A stretch of 64,000 nucleotides of DNA from an uncultured Prevotellaceae bacterium (GCA_902768785.1 CACXMM010000005.1:1-64000); one strand, 5' to 3'; counted from the stretch's first letter, positions 1-9,150 are shown. A program made the numbers and translations. The notes: generated from the sequence alone by a model not told the origin.

Positions 1-240
1 GAACAGGCCAAAATCGCAAATAATATGGTTGATATAGGCCCTCGATTTCCTTGCCTGGGAAGCAAGTGCCGACAGCTGCGCATTCGTATAAAGACCTTCT
101 AAGTCATCGCACTGTGAGAGATACAGCAGGATCATCATATAGGTTCCAAAGCCCGTGCCCCCTTCTTCTGTAAGGAGATCGGTCAGCTCAGGCCTGGACA
201 ACACACTGCGATACAATTTGATAAATCCCTTATTCTTCAT
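1..240 (-). CDS. Partial hypothetical protein, C-terminus beyond the window
   Basis: The reading frame starts with ATG at 240 and runs off the left edge (80 codons seen, no stop). The visible part begins MKNKGFIKLYRSVL and contains a hydrophobic stretch (TYMMILLYLSQ) followed by a basic segment (ASQARKSRAYINHI) that could be a helix-turn-helix. This weakly recalls the N-terminal domain of Lin1244/Lin1753-like replication or phage-associated proteins, but that is an impression and not a firm family call. A Bacteroidota-type promoter at 421-452 points at it and implies a leader of about 180 nt that contains a palindromic repeat. Confidence 0.55.
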   Translation of the reverse strand, partial: MKNKGFIKLYRSVLSRPELTDLLTEEGGTGFGTYMMILLYLSQCDDLEGLYTNAQLSALASQARKSRAYINHIICDFGLF

Positions 241-310
241 TGTAAACAAATTTCAAGCTTTCTAATTCTGTTGTAGGTGTTCATTTTGTTGTTATCAAAA
301 TTACTGACCA

Positions 311-362
311 CACCCCTGCCCCTCCCATCGTAGGGGAGGGGTGAGCGGAGCGAGGGGTGGGG
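311..362. repeat. GC-rich palindromic element, copy D1
   Basis: The element reads as a CCCCTCC core, a short A/T-containing loop and GGAGGGG, followed by a purine-rich tail ending GGGGTGGGG. Related copies lie at 15667-15735 and 15801-15838 (uppS/bamA) and at 37476-37503 (after the ECF sigma gene). It forms a short hairpin and here lies in the untranslated leader of the first gene. Confidence 0.7.
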
Positions 363-420
363 TCCAGACGTTACCTTTTTCATTGTTATATATTTTTTTT
401 GTCATGAATAAAACACAATG

Positions 421-452
421 CAAAGGTAGTGAAAAAACGAGGCGATTGCAAG
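421..452 (-). promoter_or_regulatory. Promoter for the leftmost gene
   Basis: On the minus strand TACCTTTG (421-428) matches the Bacteroidota -7 consensus TAnnTTTG. Twenty bases upstream lies CTTG (449-452), one change from the -33 TTTG. It points towards the gene starting at 240. Confidence 0.55.
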
Positions 453-559
453 GAACGGCATACAATGTGCTATACAATTGTATATAGGAAAAGGCACATG
501 AGGGGCAGGGCGTTCACTGTCTTGTACTTGCGCAGCTGAGCATAAAGGGTGGGATAACT

Positions 560-650
560 AAATTGGAACACAAAGACTCAGAGACTCAGGGATAAAAAAT
601 CTAGAGAAAACAACCCTCTGTGTCTCTGAGTCTCTGTGTTTAAATAAATT
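560..650. repeat. Hairpin repeat C, copy 1 (about 90 bp)
   Basis: Two arms, AACACAAAGACTCAGAGAC... and its near-complement ending ...GTCTCTGTGTTT, flank an A/T-rich centre. A second copy in opposite orientation is at 21371-21455, with the same centre (TTTTCTCTAGATTTTTTATC). The element has no coding potential. Its place just downstream of the stop codon at 649 means it could also act as a terminator-like structure. Confidence 0.7.
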
Positions 651-1365
651 AGGGGGCACGGTTAACCCGTTTAGAGCGCTTGTAACATTGTTGGAGATCG
701 CACAGTCCGCATGTATAGTCAAGATGACGTACCTGCTTACCAAGGCCGATGATTCCGCTTACTGACTTGATGGGTATCATCAGGGAACTCTCCGTGAGGG
801 AAACGATCTCATGAGAGAAGGAGGGAGAGAGCCGGGAGATGAGTGGGAACAGTTTTTGCTGTTCACTCACCAACCACCCACAATAACCTGGAGAGAAACG
901 ATTGGTATGTTTCCACCCCAGCTTATCAATGGAAGCCTGAAGGGTTATCTCCATCTGATCGGCACATTTCTCTGCTATCACACTGCCCAAAGCGTCGGCG
1001 ATGAACATACGCACCATATCATTCTCTTGTTTCAGCTGCTGCTGGTAATTCTCAAATTCCATGCCTGCCGTACACACAAAGAGGGCGTATGCCTCACTTC
1101 CCTTGAGCTGTCGTGAAATGATCTTCCCGATGTGAAAAACCGTGGATGGGCTGTCAGTACCCAATATTCCCTTTTCCTCTTGCAGCTTCAGATCAGTAAT
1201 GACAAAGGAAAAACGCGGACGGAGGATGGTCCTCACCTCTTCCACAATTGTCGTAAGTTCGTTCAAGACAGTCTGATCAGGAATGGTGTCACCGTATCCC
1301 ATCTGTTCATATAGATCAGAAGGAGATATAGCCAAATCATGATATGTAAGTTCTTTGTATGTCAA
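649..1365 (-). CDS. Stand-alone MetH reactivation-domain protein
   Basis: 238 residues. The C-terminal half carries the signature of the cobalamin-dependent methionine synthase activation domain: RFSPGYCGW at 156-164, the SVSGIIGLG block near 201-209, and a cysteine cluster (Cys219, Cys222, Cys227). In MetH this domain binds S-adenosylmethionine and re-methylates oxidised cob(II)alamin. Here it is a separate protein, so it probably reactivates the corrinoid of another methyltransferase. The gene is 40 bp downstream of the UroD/MtaA-like methyltransferase on the same strand, consistent with one system. The start is TTG at 1365; a TAG precedes it in frame with no ATG or GTG between. No reductase or corrinoid-binding domain is present in this chain. 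Confidence 0.8.
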   Translation of the reverse strand: MTYKELTYHDLAISPSDLYEQMGYGDTIPDQTVLNELTTIVEEVRTILRPRFSFVITDLKLQEEKGILGTDSPSTVFHIGKIISRQLKGSEAYALFVCTAGMEFENYQQQLKQENDMVRMFIADALGSVIAEKCADQMEITLQASIDKLGWKHTNRFSPGYCGWLVSEQQKLFPLISRLSPSFSHEIVSLTESSLMIPIKSVSGIIGLGKQVRHLDYTCGLCDLQQCYKRSKRVNRAP

Positions 1366-1405
1366 GGAATCTATTCGGACCTAGCAAAACAGTTATGATG
1401 TTTCT

Positions 1406-2416
1406 TCATTTCGGAACCTGGTTATAATCATCCAGGGCTTCAAAGAAAGCACGTATATTCTCAACGGGTGTTTGCGGTGGTATATCACACCCACTTGACA
1501 GCACAAAATTGGGATAGTCCTTCATTTTCGTCAGCAGATCGGTGACAACAGCCTTTATCTTCTCAGGAACAGAATCCTTCAAAACAGACACAGGGTCAAT
1601 GTTTCCCATGGAAAGGACGTTCGGAGGAACCTCACGCGTTACCTCTTCCATATCACATTTATTCCCAAAATGATAGGCTGCAGCTCCTGTTGTTACCATT
1701 GCCTCCGTGCAATGTCCTGTATTACCACAGTTATGCAACACCACAATGAAATGATCATCCTGCACACGCTGCACCACCTCCCGCACATATGGTGAAGAGA
1801 ACTGCTTACAATCTTCATTACTTAACAAACCAGCAGCCGGCTCCGCCATCATCACGCCCTGACTTCCCGTTGCCTTCAGCGCCATACAGTATTTGAGGAT
1901 GAACTCGTTGCATTTCCTGAGAAGTAAATGGGCAGCCTCTGGCTGTTCGTAAATCAGAATCATCAGTTCCGACATGTCATAGAGTCTGCCCGCCAAAGAG
2001 AACGGTCCGATGCATCCACTTAATACAGGACGGTCTGCTATCGCTTTTGCCGCCAGTAAGTTGGCTTTGAGATAGGCTGGGATCCTGCCCGACTGCAACG
2101 ACGGTACCTGTAGCTGTTCGATGTCATCAACACTCTTCAGCAGTCTTCCGGCTACAGCAGGAACAGCATGATCAGAAAAGACGATATCTGCTCCAAAGCA
2201 TTCAGCCTCGGCAGTGAGATCCATGATGGTCGTAGCCATGGCACAGGGATACGCCTTGGTCATTTCCATGATAGCCTCAAAGTGAGCCTTTCCATTGCTG
2301 ACAGCCTCCCTGACGGTATAACCTTTCATCTCAATACCCGGGTGTGTCATGATGGGCACCGCCGTCACCTGTTTTTCCTGGATCACCTCATCGATCCACG
2401 ATTTCATGTTTATCAT
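1406..2416 (-). CDS. UroD/MtaA-family cobalamin-dependent methyltransferase
   Basis: 336 residues with a uroporphyrinogen-decarboxylase-type barrel. The zinc-site pattern of the MtaA/CmuA methyltransferase branch is visible: His228 and Cys230 in LHNCGNT and Cys310 in SSGCDIPP. True UroD lacks this set, so methyl transfer between a corrinoid protein and a thiol or other acceptor is more likely than haem synthesis. The substrate cannot be read from sequence. It is followed 40 bp later by a corrinoid-reactivation protein. No separate corrinoid-binding protein is encoded beside it. The start may be ATG 2416 or ATG 2407 (MKSWIDEV). Confidence 0.78.
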   Translation of the reverse strand: MINMKSWIDEVIQEKQVTAVPIMTHPGIEMKGYTVREAVSNGKAHFEAIMEMTKAYPCAMATTIMDLTAEAECFGADIVFSDHAVPAVAGRLLKSVDDIEQLQVPSLQSGRIPAYLKANLLAAKAIADRPVLSGCIGPFSLAGRLYDMSELMILIYEQPEAAHLLLRKCNEFILKYCMALKATGSQGVMMAEPAAGLLSNEDCKQFSSPYVREVVQRVQDDHFIVVLHNCGNTGHCTEAMVTTGAAAYHFGNKCDMEEVTREVPPNVLSMGNIDPVSVLKDSVPEKIKAVVTDLLTKMKDYPNFVLSSGCDIPPQTPVENIRAFFEALDDYNQVPK

Positions 2417-2452
2417 AATTGTATAGTTTATCGGGGCACGTGGTGCGGAGGT

Positions 2453-2478
2453 GCATAGGAGCGCTCTCGCTCTTATGC
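2453..2478. other. Stem-loop at the end of the Na/Pi symporter gene
   Basis: An 11-bp stem (one G-U pair) with a 4-base loop overlaps the stop codon of the symporter gene at 2473. There is no T-run on either strand, so it is not a standard terminator. It could separate symporter mRNA from the downstream methyltransferase message. Confidence 0.5.
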
Positions 2479-4185
2479 ATCACGCTGTTTCGTACCCATG
2501 CGGGCCTCCACTACGTTGATGACATAATCGCCGAGTTTCTCGCACTCGTTGATGATATCCATATAGATGGTGCCGATGCCGTAGGTATAGACGTGGTTGT
2601 TCACATCGTTAATATTCTGACTCTTCAGCTGGTCACGGAAGTTGTTGATCTCATTCTCGATGTTGAACGAACGGTTCACATTGAAGCTCTCCTTGCGGCC
2701 ACCCATCAGGTTGTTCATCTGGGAAAGGGCACTTTCGGTGAGCTCCATCATCTGGTGCATGTGTTCATACTGGCGAGTATTGAAATGCTCATTCTTGCCC
2801 TGTACCTTGCGGTTGATGGTACGTGCCATATTATAACAGGCATCACCGATGGACTCCAGCTCGCTGATCTCGCGGAGCATCGCACGGATCTTTCCTTTGG
2901 TTTCATCGGAGAGGTGTGCATCGGAGACCTGTTCCAGATAAGAGGCGATCTCTATCTCCATATTGTCGGAGATGCTCTCGTATTTCTCTATACGGGTGAA
3001 CAGCTTGGTGAACTTCTGGTCGTCTTTCTCGGAGAGGAGCTCACGCACCATTCCAAACATCCGCTGCATACGCTCGCTGAAGCTGACAATCTCTTTCTGG
3101 GCTTCGAGCACCGAGAGCTCCGGCGTCTTCAGGAGACCAGCGGTAATGAAATGCAGGCGGAAATCCTCCTCATCATCAACCTTCTTCGACTTGATTACCC
3201 AGCAAACGAAACGTTCTATTTGAGGGATGAACCAGATCAGGATACCGGCGTTGATGACGTTGAAACAGGAGTGGAAGGCTGCCAGAACGAAATTGAGCTT
3301 TTCGGTGGACTCCATGTGGGCCATGTCTTTTCCCAACCAGTTACCTACATCATCAACAAGCCACATGACACCATCGATGAACCAGTGGAAGATGAACAGG
3401 ATCCAGATGACACCGAAGACATTGAAGAACATGTGTGCCAAGGCGGCCCTGCGTGCTTGTGTGTTGGCCGATAAGGCGGCGAGGTTGGAAGTGACAGTGG
3501 TTCCGATATTCTCACCCAGCACAAGGGCGATACCCTGATAGATGGGCATGGCACCCGTGGAACAGAGCAACATGGTAATGGCCATCACGGCAGCACTCGA
3601 CTGTACGCAGAAGGTCATCACACCACCCAGAAGCAGGAAAACAATCGTTGTAAGGAATGAGTCGGGGTCAAACGACTGGAAGAAAGCCGTGACGGCCTCG
3701 TTATGCCCCAGATCCATGGCCGTTCCCGTGGCTTTCAGTGTGGTCAGACCCAACAGGAGGAAGGCCAGACCGAACAGGAAATCACCCACATAGCGATGCT
3801 TTTTCAAGTAGATCAGGATGATACCAAGGAAGAAGCCCGGATAGACGGCTACGCTGATGTCGAATGATGTTCCCAGTGCCATAATCCATGCCGTCAGGGT
3901 AGTACCGATATTGGCACCCATGATGACAGAGATGGCCTGTGCCAGCGTCAGCAATCCGGCATTGACGAACGAAACGGTCATCACGGTGGTAGCTGTTGAC
4001 GACTGTACGGAAGCGGTCACGACAGTACCTGTGAGTAAACCTGTAAAACGGTTGGTGGTCATAGCGCCCAAAGCATGGCGCAACTGGGGACCGGCCATCT
4101 TCTGCAGAGCCTCGCTCATGCTTTTCATACCGAACATCAGCAGGGCGAGTGATCCGAGAAGCTTAAAGATAATCCAGATAGACAT
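2473..4185 (-). CDS. Na+/phosphate symporter with C-terminal PhoU-like domain
   Basis: 570 residues. The N-terminal ~320 residues are membrane-spanning and show the two inverted QSS repeats typical of the NptA/PNaS family (VQSSTATTVMTV and CVQSSAAVMAI). A polar helical C-terminal part (~345-560) resembles the PhoU bundle, with EIELESIGDACYNMAR and INECEKLGDYVINVVEAR as its paired motifs. It probably imports phosphate driven by sodium, with the PhoU-like domain regulating flux. A consensus promoter lies at 4243-4274. The call to family is firm; the ion is inferred. Confidence 0.9.
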   Translation of the reverse strand: MSIWIIFKLLGSLALLMFGMKSMSEALQKMAGPQLRHALGAMTTNRFTGLLTGTVVTASVQSSTATTVMTVSFVNAGLLTLAQAISVIMGANIGTTLTAWIMALGTSFDISVAVYPGFFLGIILIYLKKHRYVGDFLFGLAFLLLGLTTLKATGTAMDLGHNEAVTAFFQSFDPDSFLTTIVFLLLGGVMTFCVQSSAAVMAITMLLCSTGAMPIYQGIALVLGENIGTTVTSNLAALSANTQARRAALAHMFFNVFGVIWILFIFHWFIDGVMWLVDDVGNWLGKDMAHMESTEKLNFVLAAFHSCFNVINAGILIWFIPQIERFVCWVIKSKKVDDEEDFRLHFITAGLLKTPELSVLEAQKEIVSFSERMQRMFGMVRELLSEKDDQKFTKLFTRIEKYESISDNMEIEIASYLEQVSDAHLSDETKGKIRAMLREISELESIGDACYNMARTINRKVQGKNEHFNTRQYEHMHQMMELTESALSQMNNLMGGRKESFNVNRSFNIENEINNFRDQLKSQNINDVNNHVYTYGIGTIYMDIINECEKLGDYVINVVEARMGTKQRDA

Positions 4186-4242
4186 AAATATATAAAATAA
4201 TGATTGTTATGCTGTAAGGGATGGATCTCTGTAATTTTGCTG

Positions 4243-4274
4243 CAAATATACAAAAATTCTTGTAAAGCTCCAAA
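4243..4274 (-). promoter_or_regulatory. Promoter of the Na/Pi symporter gene
   Basis: Minus-strand TATATTTG (4243-4250) with TTTG (4271-4274) 20 bases upstream is a full match to the Bacteroidota -7/-33 pair. The leader would be about 55 nt. Confidence 0.7.
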
Positions 4275-4366
4275 CAAATACCTTCTTTTATAAAAAAACT
4301 AAAAAAAGAACGAATCTGAAAAAATATGCGTATCTTTACGGCCAGAATCTGAAAACGAACGGTTCA

Positions 4367-6031
4367 ATGCTTATGAAAACAGTTGAGATCTGGTGTAAAA
4401 ACAATAATGAGCGCAAGGAGATTCCCCTGGGATCGAATCTATCTGAGATTTTCGATATCTTCGGACTGGAGATGAAATACGGTCCTGTGTGCGCCAAGGT
4501 AAATAACAAGGTGGAAGGGATGCATTTCCGTGTGTATAACCCCAAGACGGTGGAATTCCTTGACATGGAATCAGCCAGTGGATCACGTACCTATACCCGT
4601 ACTCTTTTCTTTGTGTTGTGCAAGGCTGTCCACAACCTCTATAAAGACTGCACAGTAAGCATCAACACACCCGTGAGCAACGGCTATTATGTAGATCTGA
4701 AGATCGGTCGTCCCATCACATTGGAGGAAGTGGGAGAGATCCGCACCCGCATGAAGGAGATTATCGATGCCGCCTACCCCATCCATCGCCATGAGACAAC
4801 CACCGAGGAGGCTATCCGGCTATTCGAGTCGGTGGGTGCCCATTCGAAGGTGAAGCTGCTGAAAAGCACCGGGAAATGCTATACGGTCTTCTATGACATC
4901 AACGGTTACTACGACTATTACTACGGGGCGCTGCTTACCAATACCTCACAGCTCTATCTCTTCGGACTAGAGAAATATGGTGACGGACTCCTGCTGCGTA
5001 TCCCCTCCAGGGAGCATCCCTCGGAGCTGGGTGAGATGACCCATCAGGACAAAATGTTCAACATCTTCAGGGAGCACCATCAATGGCAGAGAATCCTGGG
5101 CATGAGCACCATCGGTGACCTGAACGAACTGGTGGAAAAGGGATGGACCTCGCAGCTCATCCAGGTGTCGGAGGCCTTACAGGAGAAAAAGATTGCTCGT
5201 ATCGCCGATGAGATCGCCAACAGAAAGGGCGTCAGGATGGTTCTCATTGCCGGACCTTCGTCATCGGGGAAGACTACCACATGCAAACGTCTCTCGGTAC
5301 AGCTCGTTACCAACAGTATCAAACCTGTGCCCATCTCCTTGGATGACTACTTCATTGACCGGGAGCTGACACCCCGCGATGAGCATGGCGACTACGACTA
5401 TGAGCACCTCCACGCACTGAACATCCCCTTGCTGAATGAGCAGATGAATGCCCTCCTCGCTGGGGAGGAGGTGCAACTACCACGGTATAACTTCCAGACA
5501 GGAAAGAGTACACCTGATGGAAGAAAGCTCCGCCTGCGCAAAGATGAGGTGCTGGTGGTGGAGGGTATCCATGCCCTGAACCCGGAACTTACAGCACAGG
5601 TGCCGCAGGATCAGATCTTCCGTATCTATGCCTCCGCCCTGACTACCCTTTTGCTGGATGAGCATAACTATGTTCCCACGACCGACAACCGACTGCTGCG
5701 GCGTATCATCCGTGACCATAAATACCGGGGAGTGAGTGCACGGGATACCATCCACCGATGGCCCAGTGTGAGAGCCGGTGAGAACAAATGGATCTTCCCC
5801 TATCAGGAGAAAGCCGATGCAATGTTCAACACCGCCATGCTCTTCGAACTGGCAGTCATCAAGAGTCAGGCGGAACCACTGCTGGAACAGGTCCCCGAGA
5901 GCTGTAACGAGCATGCGGAGGCTTACCGTCTGCTGAAATTCCTGCGCTATATCAAGCCTATTCCTGAGGGACAGATCCCGCCCACATCCCTTTTGCGTGA
6001 GTTCCTCGGAGGAAGCTCGTTTAAGTATTAG
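4367..6031 (+). CDS. Nucleoside (uridine-kinase-like) kinase with TGS/ThrRS-like N-terminus
   Basis: 554 residues. Residues ~1-65 resemble a TGS domain and ~70-230 the second additional domain of threonyl-tRNA synthetase. A P-loop kinase of the uridine kinase/phosphoribulokinase family follows (Walker A GPSSSGKTT at 296-304, then SLDDYFIDR). This fused architecture is common in Bacteroidales and Firmicutes and is annotated as nucleoside kinase. It presumably phosphorylates uridine/cytidine or a related substrate. Two in-frame ATGs (4367, 4373) are both possible starts. It is a single gene followed by a repeat-bearing spacer. Confidence 0.85.
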   Translation: MLMKTVEIWCKNNNERKEIPLGSNLSEIFDIFGLEMKYGPVCAKVNNKVEGMHFRVYNPKTVEFLDMESASGSRTYTRTLFFVLCKAVHNLYKDCTVSINTPVSNGYYVDLKIGRPITLEEVGEIRTRMKEIIDAAYPIHRHETTTEEAIRLFESVGAHSKVKLLKSTGKCYTVFYDINGYYDYYYGALLTNTSQLYLFGLEKYGDGLLLRIPSREHPSELGEMTHQDKMFNIFREHHQWQRILGMSTIGDLNELVEKGWTSQLIQVSEALQEKKIARIADEIANRKGVRMVLIAGPSSSGKTTTCKRLSVQLVTNSIKPVPISLDDYFIDRELTPRDEHGDYDYEHLHALNIPLLNEQMNALLAGEEVQLPRYNFQTGKSTPDGRKLRLRKDEVLVVEGIHALNPELTAQVPQDQIFRIYASALTTLLLDEHNYVPTTDNRLLRRIIRDHKYRGVSARDTIHRWPSVRAGENKWIFPYQEKADAMFNTAMLFELAVIKSQAEPLLEQVPESCNEHAEAYRLLKFLRYIKPIPEGQIPPTSLLREFLGGSSFKY

Positions 6032-6170
6032 GGAACTATATGATTTGACCTAAGTAGAGCTTTGTCAAGAATTAGAGAATTCGAGAACTGAAAGTCGCTG
6101 GCCGAAGGGAAAAGCAATTCATTCTCTCATTCTCTAATTCTTGATAAATACGGTCTAAAAGTATATTTAT
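6032..6170. repeat. Intergenic repeat B, copy 1
   Basis: The segment starts with GGGAACTATATGATTTGACC and ends near TCTAAAAGTATAT. Internally it includes GTCGCTGGCCGAAGGGAAAA. Related pieces recur at 21255-21366 and 21460-21527, and in reverse at 36395-36478. It is non-coding. Unlike the copy at 21313-21366, this one has only the left arm of the large hairpin. Confidence 0.7.
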
Positions 6171-6231
6171 GCATTTTGTGACATAGAGATTGAGTTTTTT
6201 CTGCCAAATAACCACTTTTCTGCAAAATTAT

Positions 6232-6262
6232 TTTGTAGATTCAATTATATTTATGACCTTTG
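6232..6262 (+). promoter_or_regulatory. Likely promoter of korAB
   Basis: TTTG (6232-6235), 19 bases, then GACCTTTG (6255-6262), one mismatch from TAnnTTTG. The distance to the korA start codon at 6293 is 30 nt. Confidence 0.5.
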
Positions 6263-6292
6263 CACCTTGAAATTCAAACATATAGATAGAAT

Positions 6293-8140
6293 ATGGCAGA
6301 AGAACTCGAAGTGAAAGAGCTGGATCAAGTCGTGGTCCGCTTCTCTGGTGATTCCGGCGATGGTATGCAATTGGCCGGAAACATCTTCTCTACGGTGAGT
6401 GCCACCGTTGGTAACGGCATTTCAACATTCCCTGACTACCCTGCAGACATCCGTGCTCCGCAGGGATCACTTACAGGTGTGAGTGGTTTTCAGGTACATA
6501 TTGGTGCAGGAAAAGTTTATACACCAGGTGACTTGTGTGATGTGTTGGTAGCGATGAACGCTGCCGCCTTGAAGACACAGTATCGCTATGCCAAGCCGCA
6601 AGCCACCATCATCATCGATACCGACTCTTTTGGTCCGAACGATCTGAAGAAAGCTGCCTTCCAGACGGAAGACTACTTGGGTGAGATGGGTATCGATCCT
6701 GATAGAGTGATTCAATGTCCGCTGACCACCATGGTAAAGGACTGTCTGAAGGACAGCGGAATGGACAACAAGGCCGTTCTGAAGTGCCGCAATATGTTCG
6801 CACTGGGTCTGGTCTGCTGGTTGTTTAACCGTGACCTGAACCTTGTGGCCAACTTCCTCCGCGACAAATTTGCCAAGAAACCCGCTATTGCCGAGAACAA
6901 CATCAAGGTGGTACAGGCAGGATTCGACTATGGTCATAATACACATGCCAGTGTCCCCGCAACCTATCGCATCGAGTCGAAGTCGAAGGTGCCTGGCCGT
7001 TACATGGACATCACAGGAAACAAAGCAACGGCCTATGGCCTGATTGCTGCTGCAGAGAAGGCAGGACTGCGTCTGTATCTGGGATCCTATCCTATTACGC
7101 CGGCAACTGATATCCTGCATGAGCTCTCCAAGCATAAGAGCTGTGGCGTGATAACCGTGCAATGTGAAGACGAGATCAGCGGATGCGCCAGTTCCGTAGG
7201 TGCAGCCTTTGCTGGTGCCCTGGCTGCCACTTCCACCTCTGGACCTGGTATCTGTCTGAAGAGTGAGGCCATGAACCTTGCCGTCATCGATGAGCTGCCT
7301 CTGGTGATTATCGACGTGCAGCGTGGTGGTCCCTCCACGGGTCTTCCCACCAAGAGTGAGCAGACGGATCTGCTGCAGGCTCTTTATGGTAGAAATGGTG
7401 AGAGTCCGATGCCGGTAATTGCCGCTACCAGTCCTACCGACTGCTTCGATGCTGTCTATAGTGCTGCCAAGATCGCCTTGGAGCATCTTACCCCCGTCAT
7501 TCTGCTCACCGACGCGTTCATCGCCAATGGCTCTGCAGCCTGGAAACTTCCTACCATGGAGGAGCTGCCAGCCATCAAGCCTCACTATGCCACACCGGAG
7601 ATGAAGGATCATTATACTCCGTATTTCCGTGACGAGGAGACAAAGGTGCGCTATTGGGCAATCCCAGGACAAGAGGGCTATACCCATATCCTTGGCGGTT
7701 TGGAGAAGGATGGCAAGACAGGTGCTATCTCCACTGATCCTGAGAACCATGATATGATGACCCGTCTGCGTGCGGAGAAGGTGGCCAAGATTCCTGTACC
7801 CGACTTGGAGGTGGCAGGTGATGCCGATGCAGACCTGCTCATCGTAGGCTTCGGTTCTACATACGGTCATCTGTACAGTGCCATGGAAGAACTGCAGAAG
7901 AAAGGCTATAAAGTGGCACAGGCACAGTTCAAGTTCATCAACCCGCTTCCCAAGAACACCGCCGACGTGCTCTTACGCTACAAGAAAGTGGTGGTGGCAG
8001 AACAGAATATGGGTCAGCTGGCTGTTTACCTGCGTTCGAAGGTTGATGGCTTCGTACCTGAGCAGTTCAATCAGGTGAAGGGCCAGCCGTTTGTAGTCAG
8101 TGAGTTGGTAAACGCTTTTGAGAATATTTTAAAGAAGTAA
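6293..8140 (+). CDS. korA: 2-oxoacid:acceptor oxidoreductase, fused gamma-alpha subunit
   Basis: 615 residues. The N-terminal ~190 residues form the gamma (catalytic-linker) domain, with FSGDSGDGMQLAGNIFS, and are fused to the alpha pyrimidine-binding domain (LGSYPITPATDILHELS and RGGPSTGLPTKSEQTDLLQ). This is the usual KorA layout of Bacteroidetes 2-oxoglutarate:ferredoxin oxidoreductase, which converts 2-oxoglutarate and CoA to succinyl-CoA or runs in reverse. Six bases separate it from korB. No delta ferredoxin subunit is encoded here. Specificity for 2-oxoglutarate over other 2-oxoacids rests on family resemblance only. Confidence 0.9.
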   Translation: MAEELEVKELDQVVVRFSGDSGDGMQLAGNIFSTVSATVGNGISTFPDYPADIRAPQGSLTGVSGFQVHIGAGKVYTPGDLCDVLVAMNAAALKTQYRYAKPQATIIIDTDSFGPNDLKKAAFQTEDYLGEMGIDPDRVIQCPLTTMVKDCLKDSGMDNKAVLKCRNMFALGLVCWLFNRDLNLVANFLRDKFAKKPAIAENNIKVVQAGFDYGHNTHASVPATYRIESKSKVPGRYMDITGNKATAYGLIAAAEKAGLRLYLGSYPITPATDILHELSKHKSCGVITVQCEDEISGCASSVGAAFAGALAATSTSGPGICLKSEAMNLAVIDELPLVIIDVQRGGPSTGLPTKSEQTDLLQALYGRNGESPMPVIAATSPTDCFDAVYSAAKIALEHLTPVILLTDAFIANGSAAWKLPTMEELPAIKPHYATPEMKDHYTPYFRDEETKVRYWAIPGQEGYTHILGGLEKDGKTGAISTDPENHDMMTRLRAEKVAKIPVPDLEVAGDADADLLIVGFGSTYGHLYSAMEELQKKGYKVAQAQFKFINPLPKNTADVLLRYKKVVVAEQNMGQLAVYLRSKVDGFVPEQFNQVKGQPFVVSELVNAFENILKK

Positions 8141-8145
8141 GAGGT

Positions 8146-9150
8146 ATGAGCTATACAGCAAATGATTATAAAAAAGGACAACCGAGGTGGTGTCCTGGCT
8201 GCGGTGACCATTTCTTCCTCGCATCACTGCACAAAGCAATGGCAGAAGTAGGCGTTGCTCCCCATGAGATGGCTGTCATCTCGGGTATTGGCTGTTCCAG
8301 CCGTCTGCCGTATTATGTTAGTCCGTATGCCATGCAGACGATCCATGGTCGTGCCGCCAGTATTGCTACTGGTGCGAAGGTGGCTAATCCGAATCTCACC
8401 GTATGGCAGGTAAGTGGCGACGGTGACGGTCTGGCCATCGGTGGAAATCATTTTATCCATGCCATGCGTCGTAACATCGACTTGAACATGATTCTGCTGA
8501 ACAACCGTATCTACGGACTGACCAAAGGACAGTATTCACCTACCAGTCCCAGGGGATTCGTGAGTAAGTCTAGTCCTTACGGTACGGTGGAGGATCCCTT
8601 CCGTCCTGCAGAGTTGTGTTTCGGTGCTCGCGGTCATTTCTTCGCCCGTTCGGTGGCTACCGACAACGCGGAGACCGTGGAGATCCTGAAGGCAGCTTAT
8701 CATCATAAAGGCGCTGCCGTATGCGAGATCCTGCAGAACTGTGTGATCTTCAACAACGGCTGCTATGATCCTATCTATACCAAGGAAGGTCGTAAGAACA
8801 ATGCGATCTATGTGCGCCATGGTGAGAAACTGGTATTCGGTCCTAACAACGAATATGGTCTGGTACAGGAAGGCTTCGGCTTGAAGGTGGTGACCATCGG
8901 TCAGGATGGCTATACACTGGATGATGTCCTGGTGCACGATGCCCATTGTGAGGATGATACCTTACAGCTCAAACTGGCCATGATGGATAATGAGCATGGA
9001 TTCCCGGTAGCGCTGGGTGTGATCCGCGATGTAGAGGCTCCCACCTACAATGATGCTGTACATGCACAGATCAAGGAGGTGTCGGCACAGAAGAAGTACC
9101 ATAACTTCATGGAACTCTTGGAAACCAATGATATTTGGGAGGTGAAGTAA
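8146..9150 (+). CDS. korB: 2-oxoacid:ferredoxin oxidoreductase beta subunit
   Basis: 334 residues with the thiamine-diphosphate domain: CPGCGDHFFLAS near the N-terminus binds iron-sulfur or cofactor, and GDGDGLAIGGNHFIHAMRR with LNNRIYGLTKGQYSPTS is the GDG...NN ThDP/Mg motif. The TSPRG segment is typical of KorB. It pairs with the preceding KorA as a two-gene operon. Ferredoxin is the expected electron acceptor. Confidence 0.92.
   Translation: MSYTANDYKKGQPRWCPGCGDHFFLASLHKAMAEVGVAPHEMAVISGIGCSSRLPYYVSPYAMQTIHGRAASIATGAKVANPNLTVWQVSGDGDGLAIGGNHFIHAMRRNIDLNMILLNNRIYGLTKGQYSPTSPRGFVSKSSPYGTVEDPFRPAELCFGARGHFFARSVATDNAETVEILKAAYHHKGAAVCEILQNCVIFNNGCYDPIYTKEGRKNNAIYVRHGEKLVFGPNNEYGLVQEGFGLKVVTIGQDGYTLDDVLVHDAHCEDDTLQLKLAMMDNEHGFPVALGVIRDVEAPTYNDAVHAQIKEVSAQKKYHNFMELLETNDIWEVK

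Larger units (their letters stand above)
241..648. other. Gene-free stretch with promoter and two repeats
   Basis: No credible gene is seen in these 408 bases. They hold, from left to right, the leader of the leftmost gene with a GC-rich palindrome (311-362), its promoter (421-452), an AT-rich stretch, and a hairpin-forming repeat (560-650) that ends exactly at the stop codon of the next minus-strand gene. Confidence 0.7.

Noticed and set aside
1-650. Edge of an integrated mobile element
   Set aside because: The truncated gene vaguely resembles phage or replication proteins, but no integrase, att-like direct repeat or tRNA is present. The evidence is too thin.
2419-3474. 351-codon open frame on the plus strand
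   Set aside because: It is the antisense shadow of the Na/Pi symporter. Its sequence is rich in His, Asp and Val without any motif, while the opposite frame has clear family signatures.
6467-7870. 467-codon minus-strand frame opposite korA
   Set aside because: Antisense to a strongly conserved enzyme. No signal or domain can be seen, and its composition is typical of reversed codons.
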